Source: Teichococcus vastitatis
GTDB taxonomy: Bacteria; Pseudomonadota; Alphaproteobacteria; Acetobacterales; Acetobacteraceae
DNA: 64,000 nucleotides
Assembly: GCF_003604215.1 (NCBI RefSeq)
Contig: NZ_QXGS01000001.1
Location: forward strand, 248,001-312,000
Direction of reading: 5' to 3'
Shown: positions 10,400-19,091 of the stretch, piece after piece
Layout: every line of letters starts with the position of its first letter
Position numbering within the stretch: the stretch's first letter is position 1
Made by a program: the position numbers and the translations under genes
Notes under the pieces: generated by a model
The model's input: the letters and a program-made list of their open reading frames with translations, nothing else
Databases searched by the model: none
Told to the model about the DNA's origin: nothing

Positions 10400-12607
10400 T
10401 CAGGCCTTTTCCACAAAGGTGTCGAGCACGCGCTTGCGACCGGCCTTGTCGAACTCGACATCCAGCTTGTTGTCGTCGACGGCGACCACGCGGCCGTAGC
10501 CGAATTTCTGGTGGAACACCCGCGCGCCCTGCGGCAGCGCGGCAGCCCGGGCCGGGCGCTCGTTCACTTCCCAGGACCCCGCCTCGATGATGCGCGGCTT
10601 GCGCGCCACCAGCGGGAACTGGCCGTTGCCGAAGGCGGAGGGCTGGTTCAGCAGGCGCTGCCGCTCGGCGCCGGCGCCGCCCTCCACCACCACCTGATCG
10701 GGCGGCAGTTCGTCGAGGAAGCGGCTGGGAATCTGGCTGGTCCAGTTGGCGTAGATGCGGCGATTGGCGGCGTGGCTGATCACGCAGCGCTTGCGGGCAC
10801 GGGTGATGCCGACATAGGCGAGGCGCCGCTCCTCCTCCAGGCCCTTCTCGCCACCCTCATCCAGGGCGCGCTGATGGGGAAACAGCCCCTCCTCCCAGCC
10901 GGGCAGGAATACGCTGTCGAATTCCAGCCCCTTGGCGGCATGGAGCGTCATTAGCGACACGCGCTCACCCTCGGCGTTCTCGTCATTCTCCATCACCAGC
11001 GCGACGTGCTCGAGGAAGCCGGCTAGCGTCTCGAACTCGCCGAGCGCCCGCACCAGCTCCTTGAGGTTATCGAGCCGCCCCGGCGCCTCGGGCGACTTGT
11101 CCTGCTTCCACATCTCGGTGTAGCCGCTCTCGTCCAGCAGCGTGGCGGCCACCACCACATGGCCGTCCTTGGGCAGCATCTCGCGCCAGCGGGCAAAGGC
11201 TTCCAGCAGCTCGCGCAGCGCCGCGCGGGGCTTGGGGCGCAGCGCGCCCGTCTCGATCAGCCGCCAGGCCGCCACCAGCAGCGGCCGCTGCTCGGCCCGG
11301 GCCACGTCGTGCATGGCGCGAATGGCGGTGTCGCCCAGGCCGCGCTTCGGCGTGTTGACGATGCGCTCGAAGGCCAGGTCATCGGCGGGCTGGTTCAGCA
11401 CCCGCAGATAGGCCATGGCGTCGCGGATCTCGGCGCGCTCGTAGAATTTCTGGCCGCCCACCACCCGATAGGGGATGCCCAGCGTGATCATCCGCTCCTC
11501 GAAGGCGCGGGTCTGGAAGCCGGCGCGCACCAGGATGGCCGTTTCGGACAGGTTGTCGCCCGATCGCCGCGCCGCCTCGATGCGGGAGCCCACCATGCGG
11601 GCCTCCTCCTCGGAATCCCACAGCGACACCACGCGCACCTTGTCGCCCTTGGCGTCGTTGCGCCCGGGGCGCAGCGTCTTGCCGAGGCGGCCGCTGTTCT
11701 TGGCGATCAGCCCGGAGGCGGCGGCCAGGATCGGCGCCGTGGAGCGATAGTTGGACTCCAGGCGCACGATGGTGGCGCCGGGAAAATCCTTCTCGAAGCG
11801 CAGGATGTTCTCGATCTCGGCGCCGCGCCAGGAATAGATCGACTGGTCGTCATCGCCGACGCAGCAGATGTTGCGCTCGGCCTGATTGGGCCGCTGCGCC
11901 AGCAGCCGCAGCCAGAGGTACTGGACGGTGTTGGTGTCCTGGTACTCGTCCACCAGGATGTAGCGGAAGCTGCGGTGGTAATTGGCCAGCACGTCCTGGT
12001 GGGTGCGCAGGATCTCCGTCATGTGCAGCATCAGGTCGCCGAAATCGGTGGCGTTGAGCTGCTTCAGCCGCTCCTGGTACTCGGCGTAGAGCGCGCGGGC
12101 GCGGTTGCCGGCGAAATCCGAATCCTCGGCCGCCGTGATGCGCGCCGGCGTCAGGCCGCGATCCTTCCAGCGCTGGATGATCGCCATCAGCCCTTGCGGA
12201 GGCCAGCGCTTCATGTCGACGCCGGCCGCGTCCATCACCTGCTTCAGCAGGCGCATCTGGTCGTCCGTGTCGAGGATCGAGAAATTGCTGGTCAGACCCA
12301 CCAGATCGGCGTGCCGCCGCAGCATCCGGGCACAAAGCGCGTGGAAGGTGCCGAGCCACAACCCCTCGGCCGGCTGGCCCAGGATGGCGGCGACCCGCTC
12401 GCGCATCTCGCGCGCCGCCTTGTTGGTGAAGGTGACGGCCAGCACCTGATTCGGAAAGGCGCGACGGGTCATCAGGATGTGGGCGAAGCGGGTGGTCAGC
12501 ACCCGCGTCTTGCCGGTTCCGGCGCCGGCCAGCACCAGCAGCGGCCCGTCCACCGTTTCCACGGCGGCACGCTGCTCGGGGTTCAGGCGGGTGAGGTATT
12601 CGGTCAT
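10400..12607 (-). CDS. uvrD: UvrD/PcrA-type superfamily 1 DNA helicase
   Basis: ATP-dependent 3'-5' helicase used in nucleotide excision and mismatch repair. 735 residues. Motifs in order: Q-motif LNPEQRAAV, Walker A LAGAGTGKTRVL, Ia VTFTNKAAREMRERV, II LVDEYQDTN, III GDDDQSIYSWRGA, IV LESNYRSTAPIL, V LMTLHAAKGLEFDSVFLPG, VI RRLAYVGITRARKRC. The C-terminal Tudor-like segment (GARVFHQKFGYGRVVAVDDNKLDVEF) is typical of UvrD/PcrA. The ATG at 12607 overlaps the TGA of the upstream gene by 4 bases (ATGA), so it is translationally coupled to the pentapeptide protein. Confidence 0.95.
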   Translation of the reverse strand: MTEYLTRLNPEQRAAVETVDGPLLVLAGAGTGKTRVLTTRFAHILMTRRAFPNQVLAVTFTNKAAREMRERVAAILGQPAEGLWLGTFHALCARMLRRHADLVGLTSNFSILDTDDQMRLLKQVMDAAGVDMKRWPPQGLMAIIQRWKDRGLTPARITAAEDSDFAGNRARALYAEYQERLKQLNATDFGDLMLHMTEILRTHQDVLANYHRSFRYILVDEYQDTNTVQYLWLRLLAQRPNQAERNICCVGDDDQSIYSWRGAEIENILRFEKDFPGATIVRLESNYRSTAPILAAASGLIAKNSGRLGKTLRPGRNDAKGDKVRVVSLWDSEEEARMVGSRIEAARRSGDNLSETAILVRAGFQTRAFEERMITLGIPYRVVGGQKFYERAEIRDAMAYLRVLNQPADDLAFERIVNTPKRGLGDTAIRAMHDVARAEQRPLLVAAWRLIETGALRPKPRAALRELLEAFARWREMLPKDGHVVVAATLLDESGYTEMWKQDKSPEAPGRLDNLKELVRALGEFETLAGFLEHVALVMENDENAEGERVSLMTLHAAKGLEFDSVFLPGWEEGLFPHQRALDEGGEKGLEEERRLAYVGITRARKRCVISHAANRRIYANWTSQIPSRFLDELPPDQVVVEGGAGAERQRLLNQPSAFGNGQFPLVARKPRIIEAGSWEVNERPARAAALPQGARVFHQKFGYGRVVAVDDNKLDVEFDKAGRKRVLDTFVEKA

Positions 12608-13119
12608 TGGCAGGTTCCCACCGATCCGGCGGCGCAGAGCTTTTCCCCGTCCACCCACCGGGCGCCATCCAGCGTGGCGGTGGACAGGTCGGCACCGCTG
12701 ATCATGGCCCCGGTCAGGTCGGCTTCCGTCAGGTCGGCCCGGAACAATCGGGCGCCGCGAAGGTCGGCACGCACCAGCTTGGCGCCGACCAGCCGCGCCC
12801 GGGTGAATTCGGCCCCGCGCAGAACGGCCCCGGTCAGGTCGGCGCCCTGCAGATCGGCCGAGGTGAAGCGGGCGTTCGCGGCATCGGCCCCGTTCAGCCG
12901 GACGCCCTTCAGCTGTCCGCGGGCGAAGCTGGTGTCGCGCAGTGTGGAGCCGGACAGGTCAGCCCCGGACAGATCCTGCCCATCCTGGATGCAACGCCGC
13001 CAGTTCACCCCTGGGGCAGCGGCATCGCTGCAGCTGGCATGCGCCGGCAGCACCGGCAGCAGCAGGGACAGGAACAGGGCGAGGCGAAGAGGCAGGATTG
13101 GCGCGAGCACCCCCGGCAT
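12604..13119 (-). CDS. Exported pentapeptide-repeat protein
   Basis: A 171-residue protein with a clear signal peptide (LRLALFLSLLLPVLPAHA) and a run of about 18 A(D/N)LxG-type pentapeptides from residue 50 to 155, for example LSGADLSGSTL and LRGARLFRADLTEADL. These form a right-handed quadrilateral beta-helix. A signal peptide places it in the periplasm, so it is not a cytoplasmic gyrase-protecting Qnr/MfpA type. Cys pairs near both ends (SCSDAA...WRRCI and KLCAAGSVGTC) suggest disulphide capping. The overlap with uvrD is odd for an exported protein. Specific role unknown. Confidence 0.85.
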   Translation of the reverse strand: MPGVLAPILPLRLALFLSLLLPVLPAHASCSDAAAPGVNWRRCIQDGQDLSGADLSGSTLRDTSFARGQLKGVRLNGADAANARFTSADLQGADLTGAVLRGAEFTRARLVGAKLVRADLRGARLFRADLTEADLTGAMISGADLSTATLDGARWVDGEKLCAAGSVGTCQ

Positions 13120-13164
13120 ATAGAACGGGATGCGAACGCGGCCAACCTCCGGCCGTCATGACCC

Positions 13165-13171
13165 GGAGGAG
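13165..13171 (+). promoter_or_regulatory. Shine-Dalgarno supporting ATC start
   Basis: GGAGGAG, nine bases ahead of the ATC codon at 13180 and over 110 bases ahead of the first ATG. It is the main sequence evidence for the upstream start. Confidence 0.55.
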
Positions 13172-13179
13172 CGGCCGCC

Positions 13180-14133
13180 ATCCTTGCCTCGCTGACCCGT
13201 GCCCTGGAGTGGTGCGCCCGTCGCGGCAGCACGCTGCTGGCGCTCGGCATCCTGCTCGGTCTGGCCCTGCCGCCGCTGGCCGGTGCCATGCGGCTGGCCC
13301 TGACGCCCTCGGTCTTCCTGTTGATGCTGCTGGTGCTGCTGCGGGTCGATCCGGCGCAGGCACTCTCCTATCTGCGGCGGCCGCTGCTGGTGGCGGCGCT
13401 CTGCGTCTGGGTGCTGCTGGCCTGCCCGCTGGCGTTCTTCGGCCTCGCCTGGAGCGCCGGCCTGACCGCAGGAGCGGCGGCACCCTTCGGCGCAGCGCTG
13501 GTGATCATGGCGACGGGCTGCGCCGCCACCTCGTCCCCCGCCTTTGCCCGGCTGGTCGGGCTGGATGGCGAATTGTCGCTGGTGGTGGCGTTGCTGACCA
13601 CTCTGCTCGTGCCCTTTACGGCCCCGCCACTGGCGCTGGGATTGCTGGGCGTAGACCTATCGATCTCGATTGGCGGCCTGACGGGGCGGCTGGCGCTGCT
13701 GGTAGGCCTGCCGTTGCTGCTGTCGCTGGCGATCCGCCGCTGGGCCGGGCCGGCGCGGCTGGTCCGGGCCGGCGGTGCGGTGGACGGCGCCGTGGTGCTG
13801 CTGGTGGTGATCTACGGCTTCGGCGTCATGGATGGCGTGCTGGCGCGGCTGCTGGCGGAGCCGGCGCTGGTGCTGGGCGGCACCGTTCTGGCGTTCGCCG
13901 GCAGCCTCGGCCTCAACCTGATGACAACGCTGGCCTTCCGGCCCGCAGGAGTCCGCCCCGCCCTGTCGGCCGGGTTGCTGTCCGGCAACCGAAACATGGC
14001 GTTGTATCTTGCGGTGCTGCCGGCAGCCACCGACCCGCGCATCCTGCTGTTCTTCGCCCTGTGCCAGTTCCCGCTGTTCTTCAGCCCGTTCCTGCTGAAG
14101 CCGCTGTACCACCGGCTGCTGCGCCCGGCCTGA
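13180..14133 (+). CDS. Bile-acid:sodium-symporter-like membrane transporter, probable non-canonical ATC start
   Basis: A multi-pass membrane protein with roughly nine or ten helices, resembling the BASS/arsenite-permease fold; the discontinuous-helix type segments GCAATSSPAFARL and LLSGNRNMALYLAVLP (compare GxRN in BASS proteins) support this. The first ATG is at 13288, but the frame upstream is clearly coding and supplies a missing first helix (STLLALGILLGLALPPLAGA). A TGA at 13159 closes the frame, and between it and 13288 there is no ATG, GTG or TTG. GGAGGAG at 13165-13171 sits correctly for initiation at ATC 13180. If only canonical starts are allowed, the gene is 13288-14133 without that helix. 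Substrate unknown. Confidence 0.7.
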   Translation: MLASLTRALEWCARRGSTLLALGILLGLALPPLAGAMRLALTPSVFLLMLLVLLRVDPAQALSYLRRPLLVAALCVWVLLACPLAFFGLAWSAGLTAGAAAPFGAALVIMATGCAATSSPAFARLVGLDGELSLVVALLTTLLVPFTAPPLALGLLGVDLSISIGGLTGRLALLVGLPLLLSLAIRRWAGPARLVRAGGAVDGAVVLLVVIYGFGVMDGVLARLLAEPALVLGGTVLAFAGSLGLNLMTTLAFRPAGVRPALSAGLLSGNRNMALYLAVLPAATDPRILLFFALCQFPLFFSPFLLKPLYHRLLRPA

Positions 14134-14154
14134 GCCGGGCGCGGCGCCGCAGGA

Positions 14155-15120
14155 TCAGGCCGCGGCTGGCTGGCGCGGCCTGGCGCCCAGGATGTGTGCA
14201 ATGGCGTAGGTAAGGTCAGCGCGGTTCAGGGTGTAGAAGTGGAACTCGTCCACGCCATTGGCGCGCAACAGCCGCACCTGCTCGGCGGCGAGCGAGGCGG
14301 CCACCATGCGGCGCGTCTCGGGATCATCGTCCAGCCCTTCGAACAGCTTGCCCATCCAGGCCGGCACGCTGGCGCCGCACATGGCCGAGAACTTGGCCAC
14401 CTGCTTGAAGTTCGACACCGGCAGGATGCCCGGCACGATCGGCACCGTGATGCCGGCGGCCAGCGCGCGGTCGAGGAAGCGCAGAAACACGTCGGTGTCG
14501 AAGAAGTACTGGGTGATGGCACGGGTCGCGCCGGCATCGATCTTGCGCTTCAGGTTGTCGATATCGTGCGAGTCGGATTGCGCCGTGGGGTGGATCTCCG
14601 GATAGGCGGCCACCGAGATCTCGAAATCCGCCACCCGCTTCAGCCCCGCCACCAGATCCGCGGCATAGGCATAGCCCTCGGGATGCGGGACGTAGCTGGC
14701 CTCCCCCGCCGGAGCGTCACCGCGAAGCGCCACGATGTGGCGCACCCCGGCATCCCAGTAGGCGCGGGCCACGTCATCCACTTCGCCACGGCTGGCGCCG
14801 ACGCAGGTGAGGTGCGCCGCCGGCGTCAGCGAGGTTTCGCGCACCAGCCGCGCCACCATGGCATGCGTGCGCTCCTGCGTGGTGCCGCCCGCGCCATAGG
14901 TGACGGACACGAAACGCGGCGCCAAAGGTTCCAGGCGGCGGACGCAGGCCCAGAGCTGCTGTTCCAGCGCATCGGTCCGTGGCGGAAAGAACTCGAACGA
15001 CAGCGCGGGCGGCGCCATCTCGGTGGGCAGGCCGGCCACGCGCGGGGCCGTCAGCCAGCGCTGCAGGGTACCTTCGGAGGCGGCCGCGGGCGCCGCGGCA
15101 TGGTCGGCGATCTGGTTCAT
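14155..15120 (-). CDS. metF: Methylenetetrahydrofolate reductase
   Basis: Reduces 5,10-methylene-THF to 5-methyl-THF for methionine synthesis, using FAD. 321 residues, normal length. Visible family motifs: the first strand LSFEFFPPRTD (catalytic Glu), FVSVTYGAGGTTQERT, HLTCVGASR, IVALRGDAP, ITQYFFDTDVFLRFLD, and PGILPVSNFKQ. ATG 15120 fits the N-terminus; a long upstream extension in frame is spurious. It is divergent from mlaA. The 215-bp spacer has an inverted repeat (15253-15272) but no recognisable SAM or cobalamin riboswitch. Confidence 0.96.
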   Translation of the reverse strand: MNQIADHAAAPAAASEGTLQRWLTAPRVAGLPTEMAPPALSFEFFPPRTDALEQQLWACVRRLEPLAPRFVSVTYGAGGTTQERTHAMVARLVRETSLTPAAHLTCVGASRGEVDDVARAYWDAGVRHIVALRGDAPAGEASYVPHPEGYAYAADLVAGLKRVADFEISVAAYPEIHPTAQSDSHDIDNLKRKIDAGATRAITQYFFDTDVFLRFLDRALAAGITVPIVPGILPVSNFKQVAKFSAMCGASVPAWMGKLFEGLDDDPETRRMVAASLAAEQVRLLRANGVDEFHFYTLNRADLTYAIAHILGARPRQPAAA

Positions 15121-15252
15121 GCGTGGTGCATACCGCAGCCCCGCAGGAAATTGAACTGTTCGGCCGGATTTGCCTGATATCCCTGCCAACCCGGGACTGG
15201 GCCGTGCATTGTGCGCATGGCGGTTCGCCGTCCCCGCGGGGTGGGGGTATCT

Positions 15253-15272
15253 TACATTCATCCCAGAATGTA
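15253..15272. promoter_or_regulatory. Inverted repeat between metF and mlaA
   Basis: TACATTC-N6-GAATGTA, seven-base perfect arms, in the divergent spacer. Candidate operator for either gene; its half-sites do not match a regulator I can name. Confidence 0.4.
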
Positions 15273-15335
15273 TGTTAGCCTTCTTGGCCTCCCCGGCCCT
15301 CCGCCCTGGTGGCGCTGACAGGAACCTCCCGCCCG

Positions 15336-16142
15336 ATGTCCTTCTCTCGACGCCCCCTGTTCTCGCTTGCGCTGGCTGCGCTGCTGGCGTTGTCCGCCTG
15401 TGCCACACGGCCCCCGGCAAGCGAGCCCGAGGCGCTGGCCGAGTATGAGCTGAACAACGACCCGCTGGAGCCGCTGAACCGCGGCCTCTACGTCGTGCAT
15501 AATGGCATCGACACGGTGCTGCTACGCCCGGCGGCGGAATTCTACCGCTTCCTGATCCCGCAGCCGATACGCGGTGGCGTGCGCAACGCGCTGGGCAACC
15601 TGCGCAGCCCGGTGATCTTCGTGAACGACGTGCTGCAAGGCAGCCCGGAGCGCGCAGCCACCACACTGGCGCGGTTCCTGATGAACAGCACCTTTGGCGT
15701 CGCCGGCCTGTTCGACGTCGCCGAGGCTGCCGGCCTGCCCGGCCATACCGAGGATTTCGGCCAGACCCTGGCAGTCTGGGGATTGGGCGATGGCCCGTTC
15801 CTGTTCATCCCGGTGCTCGGCCCGAGCAACCCGCGTGACCTGGCCGGGTTTGGTGTGGACATCGCCGCCGACCCGATGACCTGGGTTATCGCCGATGGCG
15901 ACAGCACGGCCGAGGCGTTGGGCTGGACCCGCACCGGACTGACGGCCCTGGATACCCGGGAAAGCCTGATCGAGGCCATCGACAGCGTGAACGAAACCAG
16001 TCTGGACCCTTATGCGACGCTGCGCAGCGCGTACCGCCAGCGCCGTGCCCAGGAAATCCGCAATGGCGGGGCGAATGCCGCGCCGGCCGACGCGATCGGC
16101 ACCGGCCTGGGCGCCGGCGGCTCAAGCAGCGCGCCCCGCTGA
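15336..16142 (+). CDS. mlaA: MlaA (VacJ) family outer-membrane lipoprotein
   Basis: Outer-membrane component of the Mla system that retrieves mislocalised phospholipids from the outer leaflet. The 268-residue protein starts with a lipoprotein signal (ALAALLALSAC, Cys at the lipobox) and then the VacJ core: NDPLEPLNRGLYVVHNGID, LGNLRSPVIFVNDVLQG, FLMNSTFGVAGLFDVA, EDFGQTLAVWGLGDGPFLFIPVLGPSNPRD. ATG 15336 gives an ideal signal peptide; an ATG 27 bases earlier is possible. mlaC follows 18 bp downstream. The inner-membrane MlaFED genes are not in the window. Confidence 0.93.
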   Translation: MSFSRRPLFSLALAALLALSACATRPPASEPEALAEYELNNDPLEPLNRGLYVVHNGIDTVLLRPAAEFYRFLIPQPIRGGVRNALGNLRSPVIFVNDVLQGSPERAATTLARFLMNSTFGVAGLFDVAEAAGLPGHTEDFGQTLAVWGLGDGPFLFIPVLGPSNPRDLAGFGVDIAADPMTWVIADGDSTAEALGWTRTGLTALDTRESLIEAIDSVNETSLDPYATLRSAYRQRRAQEIRNGGANAAPADAIGTGLGAGGSSSAPR

Positions 16143-16160
16143 GCCCAGCCAGACACCAGC

Positions 16161-16808
16161 ATGAGAACCCCCCGCATGAACCGCCGCATCCTGTTGTCCA
16201 CCGCCCTGGCCTTGCCGCTGACCGCCGGTCTGCTGAGCGTCGTGCCGGCCCGGGCAGAGATGGACATCAACCGCGCCTCCTCCTTCATCGAGAACACCGG
16301 CCGCGAGCTGGTGGCGACGCTGAACTCGGACCAGCCGATCACCGCGCGCCGCCAGAAGGTGGCCGACATCCTGCGCCAGGCCGTGGATGTCGAAGGTGTC
16401 GGCCGCTTCATCCTGGGCCGCTGGTGGCGCGTCGCGACACCGGCCGAGCAGCAGGAATACATGACGCTGTTCGAGGAAACGCTGATCCGCAACCTGTCCG
16501 CCCGCTTCGGCGAGTACCAGGGGGTCACATTCAGCCTCGGCCGGTCGCAACAGCGCACCGAGGATGACGCGCTGGTGAACACCGTGATCGACCGTCCGAA
16601 CATGGCGGCGTTCAGCCTCGACTGGCGGGTCGGCGAGGTCGGCGGGCAGCCGCGGGTGGTGGACGTGATCGCCGAAGGCACCTCGCTGCGGCTGACCCAG
16701 CGCAGCGAATATTCGGCGGTGATCAGCCGCAACGGCGGCAAGGTCGCTGCCCTGCTCGATGCCATGCGGCGGCAGATCTCAGCCCTCGCGGCGCGCGAAG
16801 GGCGCTGA
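16161..16808 (+). CDS. mlaC: MlaC/Ttg2D-type periplasmic phospholipid-binding protein
   Basis: Periplasmic carrier that shuttles phospholipid between MlaA and the inner-membrane ABC complex. 215 residues with a cleavable signal (LLSTALALPLTAGLLSVVPARA). The mature part has the Tol_Tol_Ttg2 features VDVEGVGRFILGRWWRVATPAEQQEYMTLFEE and a strand pattern ending EGTSLRLTQRSEYSAVISRNGGKVAALLDAMRR. It is also similar to HpnM proteins, but pairing with mlaA favours MlaC. Converges with the methyltransferase-like gene. Confidence 0.9.
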   Translation: MRTPRMNRRILLSTALALPLTAGLLSVVPARAEMDINRASSFIENTGRELVATLNSDQPITARRQKVADILRQAVDVEGVGRFILGRWWRVATPAEQQEYMTLFEETLIRNLSARFGEYQGVTFSLGRSQQRTEDDALVNTVIDRPNMAAFSLDWRVGEVGGQPRVVDVIAEGTSLRLTQRSEYSAVISRNGGKVAALLDAMRRQISALAAREGR

Positions 16809-16815
16809 GCGCAGT

Positions 16816-17781
16816 TCAGCCGACGCGGCTGACCAGCGCATAAATCCTGCGGCCCTGCCCATCGGTGACGATCCGGCGCCGCGCCACCTTGGCCGCAGGC
16901 AGGCCCGCCAGCAACCCGGAGATCTCCTCCGGACCACGCCAGCGGGGGGTCAGCCGCATCAGGGCTTCGAGCAGCGCCGCTTCCGGCGGCGCTGCCGCGG
17001 GGCTGCCCAACAGCAGCAGCCCTCCCGGCTTCAACGCGTCGAAGCTGGCTTCCACCAGTTCGCGCAGGCGGTGGGCCGGCTGATCCTCCGGCAGGCTCGC
17101 CAGGGTGATGAGGTCGAAGGCGCCACGCTGATAGGGCCGGCGGGCGAAGTGCGGCAGACCGCAATGCAGCGTCCGCAGCGGCAGCCGGGCGTGCAGATCG
17201 TGGCGCAGCACCTGCAGCGCTTCCCGGCTCGCATCCTGCGCCACCCAGCGGGCAATGCGCTTCTCCTGTGTGACGTATCCTGCTTCCCGCAAATAACCGG
17301 CCGACAAGGTGAGGATCTCGGCGCCGTTCTTCTGGTCGGCCACCGTGTCCACGATGCGGGCGAGGTAGCGCGGAATTCCCCGCTGGGCCGCAAAAAATCC
17401 CAGTTCCGAGACAGCGGCCATAAGGTCCATCCCGGCCCTTGAACTGCCTTGCAGCAGCGGCGCGGCCGCCGGGTGGTGGTCCAGCAGGTCGAGCAGCCTG
17501 CACGGGTCGCGCCCTGCCGTGACGTAGGTCAGGGCCGAGACAGGGTCCTCATGGATCAGGCGGCGCACCGGATGGGCACGAAGCTGGGCCACCGCATCGG
17601 CCCAGGCCACGTCACCTTGTTTCCGCAACGTCTCGCAGATCGAGACCAGTCTCTGCAGAAAGAGTGGCGCCCAGCCGGGCTCCCACGCCAACTCCACCAG
17701 AGCATCCAAGGTCTGCTTCAGCTCCGTGGAACCAGCGAGATCTGCTGAACCTGCCGTGAAAGGCAGCGACGTATCCGACAT
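16816..17781 (-). CDS. Methyltransferase-like protein, function unknown
   Basis: A 321-residue cytoplasmic protein. The N-terminal half is helical without a motif I recognise. The C-terminal 150 residues look like a SAM-methyltransferase Rossmann fold: an acidic strand FDLITLASLPEDQPAHRLRELVEASFDALKPGGLLLLGSP is the usual motif II/III pattern. The motif I glycine loop (GxGxG) is not visible; LHCGLPHF stands at its place, so activity is doubtful. ATG 17781 chosen over 17802. Divergent from the ABC transporter operon. Confidence 0.6.
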   Translation of the reverse strand: MSDTSLPFTAGSADLAGSTELKQTLDALVELAWEPGWAPLFLQRLVSICETLRKQGDVAWADAVAQLRAHPVRRLIHEDPVSALTYVTAGRDPCRLLDLLDHHPAAAPLLQGSSRAGMDLMAAVSELGFFAAQRGIPRYLARIVDTVADQKNGAEILTLSAGYLREAGYVTQEKRIARWVAQDASREALQVLRHDLHARLPLRTLHCGLPHFARRPYQRGAFDLITLASLPEDQPAHRLRELVEASFDALKPGGLLLLGSPAAAPPEAALLEALMRLTPRWRGPEEISGLLAGLPAAKVARRRIVTDGQGRRIYALVSRVG

Positions 17782-17967
17782 GTCGGCCGATTCCCGCCCC
17801 AATATTTCTTACCAAACTGATAACAAAGACAGCGGCGCCGACGCAACATTGTTGCTGCCGCATCATTTTTGGAACGCCCTCTGGAGGTGGTCTCGGGCGC
17901 TTGTTCAGCCTTTGCCCGGCGACAGGGTCCAGTGGTGTCCGCCAGTGGTGCGGCACTTGCATGGTTC

Positions 17968-18993
17968 ATGGCCGAACCCGCTGGGACAAGGCCTGACGCA
18001 TTGCGACCCGATGTTGAACTGATCAAGGTGACCAAGCGCTACGGCACCACCGCGGCCGTGGATGCCATCTCGCTGGAAATTCCTTCCGGCAGCTATTGCT
18101 GCCTGCTCGGCCCCTCCGGCTGCGGCAAAACCAGTACGCTGCGCATGATCGCGGGGCATGAAAGCATCAGCGACGGCGACATCCTGCTCGCCGGTCGCAA
18201 CGTCACGGAACTGGCACCGGCCGAGCGCGGCACCGCCATGATGTTTCAATCCTATGCCCTGTTCCCGCACCTGACCGCGCTGGAGAATATTGCCTTCGGA
18301 TTGCGCATGCGGGGCGTCGGCAAGGCAGAACGTCTGGCCCGGGCATCGGAATACCTCAGGCTGGTGCAGCTGGAGGCGATGGCCGAACGCCTGCCGGCCC
18401 AGCTCTCCGGCGGGCAGCAGCAGCGCGTGGCGCTGGCGCGGGCCCTGATCACCCGGCCCAAGGTGCTGTTGCTGGACGAGCCGCTATCGGCGCTGGACCC
18501 GTTTCTGCGCACGCGGATGCGCGAGGAACTGAAGCGCCTGCAGCGGGAATTGGGCATCACCTTCATCCATGTCACCCATGGACAGGAGGAGGCTATGGCC
18601 CTGTCCGACCTGGCCGTGGTGATGGACCATGGCCGCATCGCCCAGGCCGCTCCGCCGCGCCACATCTTCGAGCGCCCGGCCAGCGCCTTCGTGGCCCGCT
18701 TCATCGGCGGCCACAATGTTCTGGACCTTCCGGAAGGGCGCTTCGCGATCCGGACCGACCGCACCACGCTTTCGCCGCCGCCGGGCGGTGCCCGCCTGTC
18801 CGGGCGCGTCACGGCGGTGGAATACCAGGGCACGGCCGTGCGCGTGGTGGTGCAGGCGGCGAATGGCCAGAGCGCCGAGGCATTGCTGCCCGACCACCTG
18901 TTCCACGCCGCGCCGGTCGCCCCAGGCGAAGCGGCGACGCTCGGCTGGGATACCGCCGCCGCCCATCGCCTTCCAGCCCCCACCCCGGCCTGA
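17968..18993 (+). CDS. ABC transporter ATP-binding protein, PotA-like
   Basis: ATPase of a polyamine/opine-type importer. 341 residues: Walker A GPSGCGKTSTLR, Q-loop MMFQSYALFPH, signature LSGGQQQRVALARAL, Walker B VLLLDEPLSALDP, H-loop HVTHGQEEAM, then a C-terminal TOBE domain. ATG 17968 is selected because the ABC domain begins shortly after; the longer frame upstream is not convincing. First of four genes in the order ATPase, binding protein, permease, permease. Confidence 0.93.
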   Translation: MAEPAGTRPDALRPDVELIKVTKRYGTTAAVDAISLEIPSGSYCCLLGPSGCGKTSTLRMIAGHESISDGDILLAGRNVTELAPAERGTAMMFQSYALFPHLTALENIAFGLRMRGVGKAERLARASEYLRLVQLEAMAERLPAQLSGGQQQRVALARALITRPKVLLLDEPLSALDPFLRTRMREELKRLQRELGITFIHVTHGQEEAMALSDLAVVMDHGRIAQAAPPRHIFERPASAFVARFIGGHNVLDLPEGRFAIRTDRTTLSPPPGGARLSGRVTAVEYQGTAVRVVVQAANGQSAEALLPDHLFHAAPVAPGEAATLGWDTAAAHRLPAPTPA

Positions 18994-19091
18994 TCCCGCC
19001 CCAGCCCAGGGACAGGATCGGGCATCCCTGCGGGTCCGCCCCCTCCCCCCTCGAGCCGTGTCGATCATCCTGCACAGGAGATGCGTTCAAC

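Noticed and set aside
11159-13123. 654-codon plus-strand frame across uvrD and the pentapeptide gene
   Set aside because: Antisense to two clear genes, with no domain and an unnatural Gly/Gln/Arg bias.
12942-14213. 423-codon plus-strand frame overlapping the symporter gene
   Set aside because: Frame +1 relative to the membrane protein; its translation lacks helices and is Gly/Arg-rich. It does start at an ATG near a good ribosome site only because of the overlap.
15121-15335. SAM or cobalamin riboswitch upstream of metF
   Set aside because: Neither strand shows the conserved core sequences of SAM-I, SAM-II or the B12 box. Only a plain inverted repeat is present.
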